Counted from the first letter of the stretch, positions 1-9,888 are shown. The stretch: 64,000 bases of DNA from Lentzea albidocapillata subsp. violacea (GCF_900100275.1 NZ_FNET01000006.1:1-64000), one strand, 5' to 3'. Numbers and translations: made by a program. The notes: generated from the sequence alone by a model not told the origin.

Positions 1-286
1 CGACCAGGGCCTGCACTACCAGCACCCCACCTGGCGCGCCATCCTCGACAAAGCCCGTCTGCCCCAGTCGATGTCCCGCCGAGGCAACTGCCTGGACAAC
101 GCCATGGCCGAGAACTTCTTCGGCCACCTCAAAGCAGAACTGTTCCACCACACCAAGTTCGACACCGTCACCGAGCTCACCACCGAACTCGACAACTACA
201 TCGACTGGTACAACACCACCCGCATCTCCACCACACTCGGCGGCCTGAACCCGGCCCAATACCGAGCCCAGAACCAACCCGCCTAA
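1..286 (+). CDS. IS3-family transposase (OrfB, DDE integrase core), 3' part only
   Basis: This is the C-terminal part of an rve-type integrase/transposase that cuts and joins IS DNA. The frame is open from base 2 and starts with DQGLHYQHPTW, the region of the second catalytic Asp (the S-D-Q-G-x-x-Y block). It continues through SRRGNCLDNAMAENFFGHLK, where the Glu of AENFF is the third DDE residue, and the usual IS3 tail DWYNTTRISTTLGGLNPAQY. The first catalytic Asp and the upstream OrfA lie outside the window. The TAA stop is at 284-286. Whether the full element is intact cannot be told here. Confidence 0.9.
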   Translation, partial: DQGLHYQHPTWRAILDKARLPQSMSRRGNCLDNAMAENFFGHLKAELFHHTKFDTVTELTTELDNYIDWYNTTRISTTLGGLNPAQYRAQNQPA

Positions 287-300
287 CCTCCACTTAGCCA

Positions 301-324
301 GTCCAACTTCCGGGGACCAGTTCA
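301..324 (-). repeat. IS3 right terminal inverted repeat
   Basis: The 24 bp read TGAACTGGTCCCCGGAAGTT and then GGAC on the minus strand. They begin with TG and resemble IS3-family ends. The partner repeat lies to the left of the window, so pairing is inferred. Confidence 0.65.
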
Positions 325-407
325 GGGCAGCGCCCCCAGGGGAAGCACGCAACCGCAAGGTCGCCGCCCGCAACCCAACCACCCACAAGAGTCGCGCCCC
401 GTCAGAC

Positions 408-1118
408 CTAAGCCGAAGCAGTCTTCCGAGCCTTGACCTCGAAAAAGTCGCCACCCTTCCGCCGAACGTCATCCGTCCCCCACTCCCGGATCCGATCCAC
501 AGGAACCATCCGGGGAATGTGCTTGCGACAGTGGATGTAGGCCTCCTCAACAGACACCACCACCCACCGCTCAACCTTCCGATCCTCATCAGCGGCGAAC
601 TCAGCGAACTCCTCCAGGGCAGCGATCCGCGCCCCTCCATTCACATGCAGCCCGATCAAATCCTCGGCAAAGTCCACCATCAACATCCCGACGTGCGGGT
701 TCTCCATGATGTTCCCCAACGAAGCCATCACCCCGTTCCCCCGATACTCGGGGTAGACGAGCGTCCGCGAGTCGACCACCCGCAAAAACCCGGCAGGACC
801 GGCCCGCAGCGAGGAGTCGCATGCTCCGTCCGCATCAGCGGTCGAGATGAAGGCCATCTCCATCCGGCCGACGAACGCGGCCATGACGGGGTTGAGGTGG
901 TCCAGCACTTGGTCCGAGTAGAAGCGTGTGGCGCGGTCGGACGTCTCCAGGGCACATTGGAGGAAGTGCTCGCCGCGTGAGCCGGGGAGCTCGACACGGT
1001 CGGGTGAGGTGGTTTCAGTCAGCTCAGGCAGGGACACGCGCCCCACCCAAGCACGCAAGCGCGCAACCCGGTACGGACGGACCCTCACATTCACACTGTT
1101 GCGGTAACAACTACTCAC
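408..1118 (-). CDS. Pyridoxamine 5'-phosphate oxidase-family (PPOX-fold) flavoprotein
   Basis: This is a split-barrel protein of the PNPOx-like family, which usually binds FMN or F420 as a dimer; the substrate is unknown. The core from about residue 70 contains GRMEMAFISTADADG, then GPAGFLRVVDSRTLVYPEYRGNGV with the GN that follows the cofactor loop, and the NIMENPHVGMLMVDF strand typical of the family. The protein is 236 aa from GTG 1118. A good promoter (TTGATG, 16 bp, TATGGT) would place the transcript start at or next to this GTG, so it may be leaderless. An internal GTG at 1037 preceded by GGTGGGG gives 209 aa and is the alternative start. The family call is firm and the function is not. 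Confidence 0.8.
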   Translation of the reverse strand: MSSCYRNSVNVRVRPYRVARLRAWVGRVSLPELTETTSPDRVELPGSRGEHFLQCALETSDRATRFYSDQVLDHLNPVMAAFVGRMEMAFISTADADGACDSSLRAGPAGFLRVVDSRTLVYPEYRGNGVMASLGNIMENPHVGMLMVDFAEDLIGLHVNGGARIAALEEFAEFAADEDRKVERWVVVSVEEAYIHCRKHIPRMVPVDRIREWGTDDVRRKGGDFFEVKARKTASA

Positions 1119-1126
1119 CTAGAGTG

Positions 1127-1154
1127 ACCATACTTCGCTCGAAGGTGGCATCAA
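1127..1154 (-). promoter_or_regulatory. Predicted promoter of the PPOX gene, leaderless spacing
   Basis: On the minus strand, TTGATG (1149-1154) and TATGGT (1127-1132) are separated by 16 bp. The start codon GTG begins 8 nt after the -10 box, so transcription would begin at the start codon. This is sequence-based only. Confidence 0.5.
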
Positions 1155-1226
1155 GGAGTCAAACGGCCCGATCAGGGGTTACTGTCCACCCTGTCGGGGG
1201 ACGGATGCTTGACGACGTACGGCGCC

Positions 1227-1266
1227 TTGCCGGTACCACTGAGAACTTGCCGGCGCCACTGAGAAC
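1227..1266 (+). repeat. Tandem 20-bp direct repeat before the globin reductase gene
   Basis: Two adjacent 20-bp copies share TTGCCGG, CACTGAGAAC and 18 of 20 bases overall; they differ only at the TA/CG pair in the middle. The 20-bp period is about two helical turns, so a regulator would see both copies on one face of the DNA. The copies end 33 bp before the start codon at 1300. They may be an activator or repressor site; no family is recognised. Confidence 0.5.
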
Positions 1267-1270
1267 GACG

Positions 1271-1303
1271 ATGAAGAACGTGGAGACTGCGCGCGGACCA
1301 TGA
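1271..1303 (+). other. Possible 10-codon leader peptide overlapping the globin gene start
   Basis: ATG 1271 opens a frame reading MKNVETARGP that stops at TGA 1301-1303. It shares ATGA with the start of the globin reductase. This may be a translation-coupling leader, but it lacks a strong ribosome binding site and may be chance. Confidence 0.25.
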
Positions 1304-2475
1304 CTGCGAACGCTGTGCTGAGCCCCATCCCTACCCCGCCCCACCGAGAACCCCCGCCTGGTGTCACCGCGATGGTGCGGATGATCCGGGAGAGCTTCGC
1401 GGTGGTGGAGCCGTATTCCGAAGAAGTGGCGAAGTTCTTCTACGGAATGCTCTTCTCGCTCTCGCCTGCCACACGCGAGATGTTCCCCGCGAACATGGAG
1501 GTGCAGCGCAGCCGTCTGCTGCGGGCCCTCGTGCACGTGGTGCAGATGGTCGACCGCCCGGACGACCTCATCCCCTTCCTGCGTCAGCTGGGTCGTGACC
1601 ACCGGAAGTTCGGTGTCATCAACGTCCACTACGAGGCGGTCGGGACGGCACTGCTGTCCGCGGTGAAGAAGTTCTCCGGCGCCGCCTGGACGCCCAAGGT
1701 CGAGATGGCGTGGGCCGAGGCCTACACCCTCATGGCCAGGGCGATGCAGGAGGCGGCCGACGCCGACAACGGGCCCGCCTACTGGCACGCGACGGTGCTG
1801 GAGCACCAGCGCGTCTCGTGGGACCTGGCCGTCGTGCGCCTGCAGCCGGACCACCCGGTGAGCTACAAGGCCGGTCAGTACGTCAGCGTGGAGACGCCGC
1901 AGCGCAAGCGCCTGTGGCGGTACTACTCGCCGGCGAACGCACCGCGCGAGGACGGCGTCATCGAGTTCCACATCCGGTCCGTCGACGGCGGCTGGGTGTC
2001 CCGCTCGGTGGTCGGCCACACGCAGGCCGGTGACACGTGGCGGATCGGACCGCCCATGGGACGTCTGTCGGTCGACCGCACGGCCGGGACGGACATCCTG
2101 ATGGTGGCCGGTGGCACGGGTGTCGCGCCGATGCACGCCATGATCGACGAGATGGCGCAGTACGGCGAGAACCCGCGCGTGCACCTGTTCTACGGCGGCC
2201 GCACCCGTGAGGACCTCTACGACTTGGACAACCTGCAGCGCATCGCGACCACGAACCCGTGGCTCACGGTCGTGCCGGTGCTGGAGTCCGACCCCGGCGT
2301 CCGGGGTGTCGAGCAGGGCAGCCTCGCCGACGTGGTCACCCGCTACGGCGCGTGGGAAGAGCGCGACGTCCTGGTCTGCGGCAGCCCCGCCATGATCAGA
2401 TCGACGGTGTCCCGCATGCTGGTCGCCGGAACGCCGCTCGACCGCATCAAGTACGACCCGTTCACGCTGGACTAA
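1300..2475 (+). CDS. Flavohaemoglobin-like globin/FAD/NAD(P)H oxidoreductase
   Basis: The protein has an N-terminal globin (about residues 22-150) and a ferredoxin-NADP+ reductase-type module (about 160-391). His101, in LGRDHRKFG, fits the proximal haem ligand. The flavin motif is R207-Y-Y-S210, and the nicotinamide-site glycines are in GGTGVAPM, beginning at G271. At 391 aa it matches full-length Hmp-type proteins, which convert nitric oxide to nitrate with NAD(P)H and O2. Many actinobacterial members have untested substrates, so NO dioxygenase is an inference. The start at ATG 1300 has only a weak, distant GGAG. A 10-codon frame (1271-1303) ends on an ATGA overlap with this start, which suggests translational coupling. 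Confidence 0.85.
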   Translation: MTANAVLSPIPTPPHREPPPGVTAMVRMIRESFAVVEPYSEEVAKFFYGMLFSLSPATREMFPANMEVQRSRLLRALVHVVQMVDRPDDLIPFLRQLGRDHRKFGVINVHYEAVGTALLSAVKKFSGAAWTPKVEMAWAEAYTLMARAMQEAADADNGPAYWHATVLEHQRVSWDLAVVRLQPDHPVSYKAGQYVSVETPQRKRLWRYYSPANAPREDGVIEFHIRSVDGGWVSRSVVGHTQAGDTWRIGPPMGRLSVDRTAGTDILMVAGGTGVAPMHAMIDEMAQYGENPRVHLFYGGRTREDLYDLDNLQRIATTNPWLTVVPVLESDPGVRGVEQGSLADVVTRYGAWEERDVLVCGSPAMIRSTVSRMLVAGTPLDRIKYDPFTLD

Positions 2476-2476
2476 A

Positions 2477-2508
2477 CTCGGCACGTCGAAAGCGACTGGC
2501 GTGCCGAG
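2477..2508 (+). terminator. Hairpin after the globin reductase gene
   Basis: CTCGGCACG (2477-2485) pairs exactly with CGTGCCGAG (2500-2508) across a 14-nt loop, directly behind the TAA at 2473. There is no T-run, so it is either a weak terminator or an RNA-stabilising hairpin between this gene and glyA. Confidence 0.45.
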
Positions 2509-2579
2509 GGTGGAAGTGACCACCGGGAAGCGACGGCCGAGCGCACCGAACGCCTGGGTGCCCGGCACGGAGTGATGCC

Positions 2580-3797
2580 GTGCTGCGCGAAGTCGATCCC
2601 GAGATCGCCACCCTGATCCAGGCCGAGGAACACCGCCAGGCCCGCAAGCTGCGCATGATCGCGTCCGAGAACGACGTGTCGGCGGCCGTGCTCGAGGCAA
2701 CGGGCTCGGTGCTGACGAACAAGTACTCCGAGGGCTACCCCGGCAAGCGGTACTACGAGGGCCAGCAGGTCATCGACCAGGTCGAGCTGCTGGCGCAGGA
2801 CCGCGCGAAGGCGCTCTTCGGCGTCGACCACGCGAACGTCCAGCCGTACTCGGGTTCCCCGGCGAACCTCGCCGTGTACCTGGCGTTCCTGCAGCCGGGC
2901 GACACCGTGATGGGCATGTCCCTGCCGATGGGCGGCCACCTCACGCACGGCTGGAGCGTCTCGGCCACCGGCAGGTGGTTCCGCAGCGCCCAGTACGAGG
3001 TCCGCAAGGACACCGGCCGTGTCGACATGGACGAGGTCCGCGCGCTCGCACTCGCCGAACGCCCGAAGGTGATCTTCTGCGGTGGCACGGCGATCCCGCG
3101 CACCATCGACTTCCCCGCATTCGCGGACATCGCCAGGGAGGTCGACGCGCTGCTGGTCGCCGACATCGCGCACATCGCGGGGCTCGTCGCCGGCGGCGCG
3201 CACCCGTCGCCGGTCGGGCACGCGCCGGTGATCACCACGACCACGCACAAAACGCTGAGGGGCCCGCGTGGCGCCATGATCCTCACCGACGCCGCGCACG
3301 CGAAGGCGATCGACCGTGCGATCTTCCCGGGCCTGCAGGGCGGCCCGCACAACCACACGACGGCCGCCATCGCCGTGGCGCTCAAGGAGGCCTCGCAGCC
3401 GGAGTTCCGCGACTACGCGCACATGATCGTGAAGAACGCGCAGGCGCTCGCGGAGGCGTTGCTGGAACGCGGCTTCGACCTCGTGTCCGGCGGCACGGAC
3501 AACCACCTGGTGCTGATCGACCTGACGTCCAAGCTGATCGGCGGCAAGCCGGCCGCGCAGGCGCTCGACCGCGCGGGCATCGAGCTGAACTACAACGCCG
3601 TCCCGTTCGACACCCGCAAGCCGTTCGACCCGTCCGGCATCCGGCTCGGCACGCCGGGCGTCACGACGCGCGGCCTCCGGCCCGAGCACATGCCGTTGAT
3701 CGCGGACTGGATGGACCGCGCGATCGCCGCGCACGACAACGACCAGGCGCTGGACCGCATCGCCGCCGAGGTCGAGGAACTACTCGGCTCGCTCTAG
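2580..3797 (+). CDS. glyA: Serine hydroxymethyltransferase
   Basis: This is a PLP enzyme that interconverts serine and glycine with tetrahydrofolate, feeding one-carbon metabolism in the cytosol. The SHMT signature is clear: NKYSEGYPGKRYY near residue 47, VADIAHIAGLVAGG, TTTTHKTLRGPRG with Lys224 as the PLP lysine, and RLGTPGVTTRG carrying the substrate-carboxylate Arg. At 405 aa it is slightly shorter than the usual 415-435. Some positions differ from the commonest form: YYEGQQVIDQVE replaces YYGGCEYVD, and CGGTAIPRTID replaces the usual A-S-A-Y-S-R. It may therefore be a second, divergent SHMT of this genome. The start is GTG 2580. Its 3' end overlaps the convergent tetR gene by 18 bp. Confidence 0.93.
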   Translation: MLREVDPEIATLIQAEEHRQARKLRMIASENDVSAAVLEATGSVLTNKYSEGYPGKRYYEGQQVIDQVELLAQDRAKALFGVDHANVQPYSGSPANLAVYLAFLQPGDTVMGMSLPMGGHLTHGWSVSATGRWFRSAQYEVRKDTGRVDMDEVRALALAERPKVIFCGGTAIPRTIDFPAFADIAREVDALLVADIAHIAGLVAGGAHPSPVGHAPVITTTTHKTLRGPRGAMILTDAAHAKAIDRAIFPGLQGGPHNHTTAAIAVALKEASQPEFRDYAHMIVKNAQALAEALLERGFDLVSGGTDNHLVLIDLTSKLIGGKPAAQALDRAGIELNYNAVPFDTRKPFDPSGIRLGTPGVTTRGLRPEHMPLIADWMDRAIAAHDNDQALDRIAAEVEELLGSL

Positions 3798-4355
3798 AGA
3801 ACCGACGGCCGCACGCACGTCGCCGAACGTCCGGCGGGCGACTTCCGCGAAGTCCCCGCCGGTCTCCAGCCAGCGCTCATAGCCGTGGTTGAAGGCCAGC
3901 ACGCCCAGCTCAGCGGCCACGGCGGCCTCGAGCTCCGGCACCCCGCGCTGCTTCAACGCGTCGGTCATCGCGACGGCGAACCCGACCATCTTCAACGCGG
4001 CCCGCTCGCGCAGTTCGTCGTTGCCCGCGATCACCACGAGCCGCTGCGGTCCGTGCGCCCGCCGCTCGTCGGTGAACGTCACGGCCGTCGCCACCAGCGC
4101 CGCCTCGACCGCCTCCAGCGGCCCCGCCTCCGCGGGCGCACCGGAGATGGCACCGGTCATCAGCTCGGCCAGCACGTCCTGGCCGCCGAAGAGCACCTCG
4201 CGCTTGTCCCGGAAGTGCCGGAAGAACGTGCTCTTCGTGAGGCCCGCGCGCTCGGCGATCTGCGCGACCGCGGTGTTCTCGTACCCCTGCTCGCTGAACA
4301 GGTCGAGTGCGGCGCGCACCAACCGCTCCCGCGCGTCCGGCTCCCATCGACCCAT
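3780..4355 (-). CDS. TetR/AcrR-family transcriptional repressor, divergent from an SDR gene
   Basis: At 191 aa it has an N-terminal TetR helix-turn-helix (about residues 8-55: VRAALDLFSEQGYENTAVAQ, then IAERAGLTKSTFFRHFRDKRE). The C-terminal ligand domain gives no clue to the inducer. It starts at ATG 4355 and lies back to back with the NAD(P)-binding reductase at 4439. Two palindromes in the 83-bp gap are probable operators, so the likely role is repression of its neighbour and itself. The 3' end overlaps glyA by 18 bp, which could give antisense interference. Confidence 0.88.
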   Translation of the reverse strand: MGRWEPDARERLVRAALDLFSEQGYENTAVAQIAERAGLTKSTFFRHFRDKREVLFGGQDVLAELMTGAISGAPAEAGPLEAVEAALVATAVTFTDERRAHGPQRLVVIAGNDELRERAALKMVGFAVAMTDALKQRGVPELEAAVAAELGVLAFNHGYERWLETGGDFAEVARRTFGDVRAAVGSLERAE

Positions 4356-4368
4356 GACCTACATCCTA

Positions 4369-4425
4369 AGTGATGCGACTCAGTCCCATCACTCTGCTAC
4401 GGTGATGAGACCAAGTCCCATCACT
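4369..4425. promoter_or_regulatory. Two operator palindromes between tetR and the SDR gene
   Basis: Site 1 (4369-4393) is AGTGATGCGACT, then C, then AGTCCCATCACT, with 11 of 12 positions paired. Site 2 (4401-4425) is GGTGATGAGACC, then A, then AGTCCCATCACT, with 9 of 12 paired. The right half-site is identical in both. The centres are 32 bp apart, about three helical turns. Site 2 lies just before the ribosome binding site of the + strand gene. They are predicted to bind the adjacent TetR protein. Confidence 0.7.
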
Positions 4426-4438
4426 TGAAGGAAGTGCC

Positions 4439-5338
4439 ATGAAGGTCTTCGTCACGGGCGCCAGCGGCCACGTCGGCTCGGCGCTGGTTCCAGAACTGCT
4501 GAACGCGGGTCACCAGGTCGTCGGACTGGCCCGGTCCGACGCCTCCGCCGCCAAGCTCGACACCCAGGGCGCCGCGGTCCGGCTCGGCGATCTGGACGAC
4601 CTGGACGGGTTGCGCAAGGGCGCGGCCGAGGCGGACGCCGTGATCCATCTGGCGTTCAAGCACGACGAGATGTACGCGGGCGACTACCAGGGCGCCTCCG
4701 ACGCCGATCTCGCCGTCGTCCGTGCCTTCCTGGACGAGCTCTCCGGCACCGGCAAGGCGCTGGTCGGCACCGCCGGCACGCTGGCGTACTCCGGTCTGGG
4801 CCGCACCGCCACCGAGGAGGAGCGGGTGTCGAGCGAGGGACCGCGCGGCGCCGCACGCAACCTGATCATCGACGCCGCGGACGTCCGGGGCTCGGTCGTC
4901 GTGTTGCCCCCGACCGTCCACAGTGCACTGGACACGGCGGGTTTCATCCCGATCCTGGTCAGGACCGCCCGCGCCACAGGCATTTCCGGCTATCCGGGCG
5001 ACGGCGCGAACCGCTGGTCCGCCACGCACACGCTGGACGCGGCGAGGCTCTACCGGCTGGCCGCGGAGAAGGCCCCCGCGGGCTCGGTGCTGCACGCGGT
5101 CGCCGAGGAGGCCGTGACGATGAGGGAGATCGCCGAGGTCATCGGCCGGAAGCTGAACGTGCCCGTCGAGAGCATTCCGGCGGAACGTGCCCAGGAGCAC
5201 TTCGGCCCGCTCGCGTTCATGGTCTCGCGGGACGCACCCACGTCCGGTGCGCGCACGAAGGCGTTGCTGGGCTGGGAAACGAAAGAACCCAGCATCCTGG
5301 AGGACCTGGAGGCCGGGTTCTACTTCGAGCAGCGGTGA
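4439..5338 (+). CDS. NAD(P)-binding extended/atypical SDR oxidoreductase
   Basis: This is a Rossmann-fold protein of 299 aa that begins MKVFVTGASGHVGSALVPEL; the TGASGHVGS loop binds the dinucleotide. It resembles NmrA/epimerase-like actinobacterial reductases. The classical YxxxK motif is not obvious, and the substrate cannot be told. The ribosome site AGGAAG sits 5 nt before ATG 4439. It is divergent from the TetR gene and carries an operator copy in its leader, so it is probably induced by that regulator's ligand. It ends one base from the convergent gene at 5340. Confidence 0.8.
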   Translation: MKVFVTGASGHVGSALVPELLNAGHQVVGLARSDASAAKLDTQGAAVRLGDLDDLDGLRKGAAEADAVIHLAFKHDEMYAGDYQGASDADLAVVRAFLDELSGTGKALVGTAGTLAYSGLGRTATEEERVSSEGPRGAARNLIIDAADVRGSVVVLPPTVHSALDTAGFIPILVRTARATGISGYPGDGANRWSATHTLDAARLYRLAAEKAPAGSVLHAVAEEAVTMREIAEVIGRKLNVPVESIPAERAQEHFGPLAFMVSRDAPTSGARTKALLGWETKEPSILEDLEAGFYFEQR

Positions 5339-5339
5339 G

Positions 5340-5762
5340 TCAACGGGCTTCTCGCCCGGCGACCCACTTCGCGAGGTGTTCGCCGGGAGCGTTGTCGCCC
5401 GTGCACTCCTCGACGAGGGCGGCGAAAGCGCGTGGCGTGGCGTCGTAGTACTCCTCGATCGCCTGCCGTTCACGCGCATCGCCCTTCTCGTGCGCCGTGT
5501 TCGCGATGCGCAGCCAGTAGAAGTCCGCGTCGAGCTCGCCGGCCGCGATCAGGTCCAGCACGCGCGGGAGCAGGTAGCGCGCGAAGTTCTCGTCGCCGAT
5601 CGTCCCGGAACGCAGCCAGTACGTCTCGACCTGGTCAGCCGTCAGGTCGCGCAGCGCAACGTTCGTGAACGGCGCCACGTCCTCCGGCTTGACGCAGTGG
5701 TCGCAGTAGTCGACCACGCGCGGGCGCGGCGCCTCGAAGACCTCGTAAACACGCTCGATCAT
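5340..5762 (-). CDS. Unknown protein, last gene of the dnaK-hspR operon
   Basis: This is a 140-aa protein with no family that I recognise. It is acidic and helix-rich, with no signal peptide or membrane segment, and has a CDHC pair at about residues 20-23 that could bind metal or sense redox. Its ATG shares ATGA with the hspR stop (4-bp overlap), so it should be translated with hspR and regulated by heat shock. The operon position suggests a role in stress or protein quality control, which is inference. It converges on the SDR gene with a 1-bp gap. Confidence 0.6.
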   Translation of the reverse strand: MIERVYEVFEAPRPRVVDYCDHCVKPEDVAPFTNVALRDLTADQVETYWLRSGTIGDENFARYLLPRVLDLIAAGELDADFYWLRIANTAHEKGDARERQAIEEYYDATPRAFAALVEECTGDNAPGEHLAKWVAGREAR

Positions 5763-6196
5763 TTGCGGGGCCTCGGTTTCCAGACGACGAGGGCGGTCTC
5801 CTGCCGGATCGGCACGAGGTCGCGCCGATAGGACGCGTGCACGGCGGCGGCCGTGGAGTCGGCTGCCGCCATGGCCTGCGCGAGCTCCTGCTGGAGTTCG
5901 GCGACCCGCGACCGCAGCGCGTCGACCTGGTTCTCCAGGTCGATGATCCGCTTGATGCCGGCGAGGTTCACGCCCTCGTCCTGCGAGAGGCGCTGGACTT
6001 CGCGCAGCAGCACGATGTCGCGCATCGAGTAGCGGCGGCCGCCACCGGACGTGCGGCCCGGCGAGACCAGGCCCATCCGGTCGTAGGACCGCAGGGTCTG
6101 GGCGTGCAGGCCCGACAGCTGGGCTGCCACCGAGATCACGAAGAACGGCGTGTCCTCATCGGTTCCCGGCGGGAACGGAAAACCCACCGAACTCAC
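5759..6196 (-). CDS. hspR: HspR, MerR-family heat-shock repressor
   Basis: A 145-aa repressor with a MerR winged helix at about residues 19-88 (FFVISVAAQLSGLHAQTLRS, then YDRMGLVSPGRTSGGGRRYS) and a coiled-coil segment (IIDLENQVDALRSRVAELQQ). In actinobacteria HspR binds HAIR sites with DnaK as co-repressor and shuts off its own operon. Two such sites lie before dnaK here (9889-9947), which supports the call. Both ends use 4-bp overlaps: its start overlaps the dnaJ stop and its stop overlaps the start of the next gene. Confidence 0.95.
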   Translation of the reverse strand: MSSVGFPFPPGTDEDTPFFVISVAAQLSGLHAQTLRSYDRMGLVSPGRTSGGGRRYSMRDIVLLREVQRLSQDEGVNLAGIKRIIDLENQVDALRSRVAELQQELAQAMAAADSTAAAVHASYRRDLVPIRQETALVVWKPRPRK

Positions 6197-7356
6197 CGCC
6201 CTTCAAGGAGTGCGTTCAGATCGCCGCGCGGGTCATGGTCCTGGGTCACGTCCGCGTACGCCTCGAGTGCCTTGCGGGCCTCGGACGACAGGTTGTTCGG
6301 CACCGCGACCTCCAGGGTGATCAGGAGATCGCCCGCGGTCCCGTCCCGCTTCGTGATCCCCTTGCCCCGCGCCCGCAGCACCCGCCCGGAGGCGGTACCG
6401 GCAGGCACCTTCAGGGAGACCTTGCCGTCCAGCGTGGGCACGGTCAACGTGGTTCCGAGCGCGAGCTCGGCGAACGTCATCGGCGCCGTCAGCGTCAGGT
6501 CGTTGCCCTGACGGCCGAAGATGCCGTGCGGGTTGACGTGTACGCGCACGAACAGATCGCCGTTCGGGCCGCCGTTGCGGCCTGGTTCGCCTTGCCCGGC
6601 AAGGCGAATCCGCTGGCCGTCGGAGACTCCCGACGGGATCCGGACCGTCAGCGTGCGGGTGCGGGTACTGACGCCGTCGCCACCGCACTCGAGACACGGG
6701 TCGTCGATGATCCGGCCGGTGCCACGGCAGTCGCGGCACGGCTCGCTGAACGCGAACGCGCCCTGCGACCGCGTGACGAGGCCGGAACCAGAGCACGTCG
6801 CGCAGGTGTGCGGGGTGGTGCCGGGCTTGGCGCCGGAACCGTTGCACGTCGTGCAGGCGGCGGGGGACGACAGGCGCAGCGGCACCGTCGCTCCCTTCAC
6901 CGCCTCGGTGAAGTCGATGCGGACGTCGGTCTCGACGTCCTCACCACGACGCGGCCGCGTGGGCGAACCCGCCGCCGCGCCGCCGCGCCGGTTGAACAGC
7001 CCGCCGAGCAGGTCGCCCAGGCCGCCGCCACCGGTGCCCTGCGCGGCACGGCCGAACAGGTCGTTGACGTCGAACCCGCCGGAGCCGAAGCCGCCGGAAC
7101 CCGGGAACCCGCCGCCGCCCGCGAACAGGCGGCGGGCCTCGTCGTACTGCTTGCGCTTGGCCGGGTCCGACAGCACGCCGTAGGCCTCGGAGACCGCCTT
7201 GAAGCGGGCCTCCGCCTTGGCGTCACCGGGGTTCGCGTCGGGGTGCAGCTCGCGCGCGAGCTTGCGGTACGACTTCTTGATCTCGTCCGCGGTCGCCTCG
7301 GAGGAGACGCCCAGCTCGCGGTAGAAGTCCTTCTCGATCCAGTCCCTCTGACTCAC
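6193..7356 (-). CDS. dnaJ: DnaJ co-chaperone (type I, with zinc fingers)
   Basis: Hsp40 delivers clients to DnaK and stimulates its ATPase. The J domain is at about residues 9-75, with HPD in RELHPDANPGD. A Gly/Phe-rich linker follows, then four zinc modules (CTTCNGSG, CATCSGSG, CRDCRGTG, CLECGGDG) at about 165-235, and the C-terminal client-binding domains. The length of 387 aa is standard. A GGAGGAGG ribosome site fills the 17-bp gap after grpE. It is the third gene of the heat-shock operon and may be the DnaJ1-type paralogue; a second dnaJ is usual elsewhere in actinobacterial genomes. Confidence 0.96.
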   Translation of the reverse strand: MSQRDWIEKDFYRELGVSSEATADEIKKSYRKLARELHPDANPGDAKAEARFKAVSEAYGVLSDPAKRKQYDEARRLFAGGGGFPGSGGFGSGGFDVNDLFGRAAQGTGGGGLGDLLGGLFNRRGGAAAGSPTRPRRGEDVETDVRIDFTEAVKGATVPLRLSSPAACTTCNGSGAKPGTTPHTCATCSGSGLVTRSQGAFAFSEPCRDCRGTGRIIDDPCLECGGDGVSTRTRTLTVRIPSGVSDGQRIRLAGQGEPGRNGGPNGDLFVRVHVNPHGIFGRQGNDLTLTAPMTFAELALGTTLTVPTLDGKVSLKVPAGTASGRVLRARGKGITKRDGTAGDLLITLEVAVPNNLSSEARKALEAYADVTQDHDPRGDLNALLEGR

Positions 7357-7373
7357 CGGACGGCTCCTCCTCC

Positions 7374-7993
7374 CTAGGCTTCTTCGGACGGTGCGGCTGC
7401 GGCGGGCTCGTGGTCGGTCACCGCGACGAGCGCGGGCCGGACGAGCTTGTCGCCGAACTTGTAGCCACGACGCAGAACGGCCGTGACGGTCGGGCCCTCG
7501 ACGTCCGGGGACGTGCTGTGCTGCACGGCCTCGTGCACCGACGGGTCGAACGCCTCGCCGTCGTGCGCGAACGGCTCCAGACCGGTCTTGGCCAGCGTGG
7601 ACACGAGCTTGTCCGCCACCGCCTTGAAGGCACCGGTCAGGTCGCCGTGCGCGGCGGCCCGCTCGATGTCGTCCAGCACCGAGAGCAGTTCGGAGGCGAC
7701 GGACGCCTTCGCGTTGTTGATCACCGCTTCCCGGTCGCGTTCCACCCGCTTGCGGTAGTTCGCGTACTCGGCGGTGAGCCGCTGCAGGTCGGCGGTGCGC
7801 TCGTCGAGCTGGGTCTTCAGCTCGGCGGCCACCTCGTCCACGACCTCGGCGACCAGGGGCTCTTCTACCGGAGCACTGTCCTCGGCAGCGTGGGCCGGCG
7901 GCCGGACGTCACCCGTTTCGGGGTCGATCCGGCGCCGGTCGTTCACGACTACCTGAGGCTGCTCCTCATCAGGGGCGGCATGCCTCGGTTCGG

Positions 7994-7997
<4 letters not shown>
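7374..7997 (-). CDS. grpE: GrpE nucleotide-exchange factor
   Basis: It releases ADP from DnaK. The protein is 207 aa, with an acidic, poorly conserved N-terminus (residues 1-60), a long coiled coil ([20 protein letters not shown] and on) and the C-terminal beta domain that ends in the conserved [20 protein letters not shown] strand. Its start overlaps the dnaK stop by 4 bp, so the two are translationally coupled. Confidence 0.95.
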
Positions 7998-9865
<1,868 letters not shown>

Positions 9866-9888
9866 TGGAGTTCCTTCCGCTAGTACTT

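Larger units (their letters stand above)
1..324 (+). mobile_element. Right end of an IS3-family insertion sequence
   Basis: The window opens inside an IS3-family element. The end of the transposase frame is followed after 14 bp by a sequence that reads, on the minus strand, as a typical IS3 terminal repeat beginning TGAACTGGTCCCCGG (301-324). The left end lies outside the window, so the subgroup, the matching left repeat and the target duplication cannot be seen. The boundary at 324 is inferred from the terminal CA dinucleotide. Confidence 0.75.
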
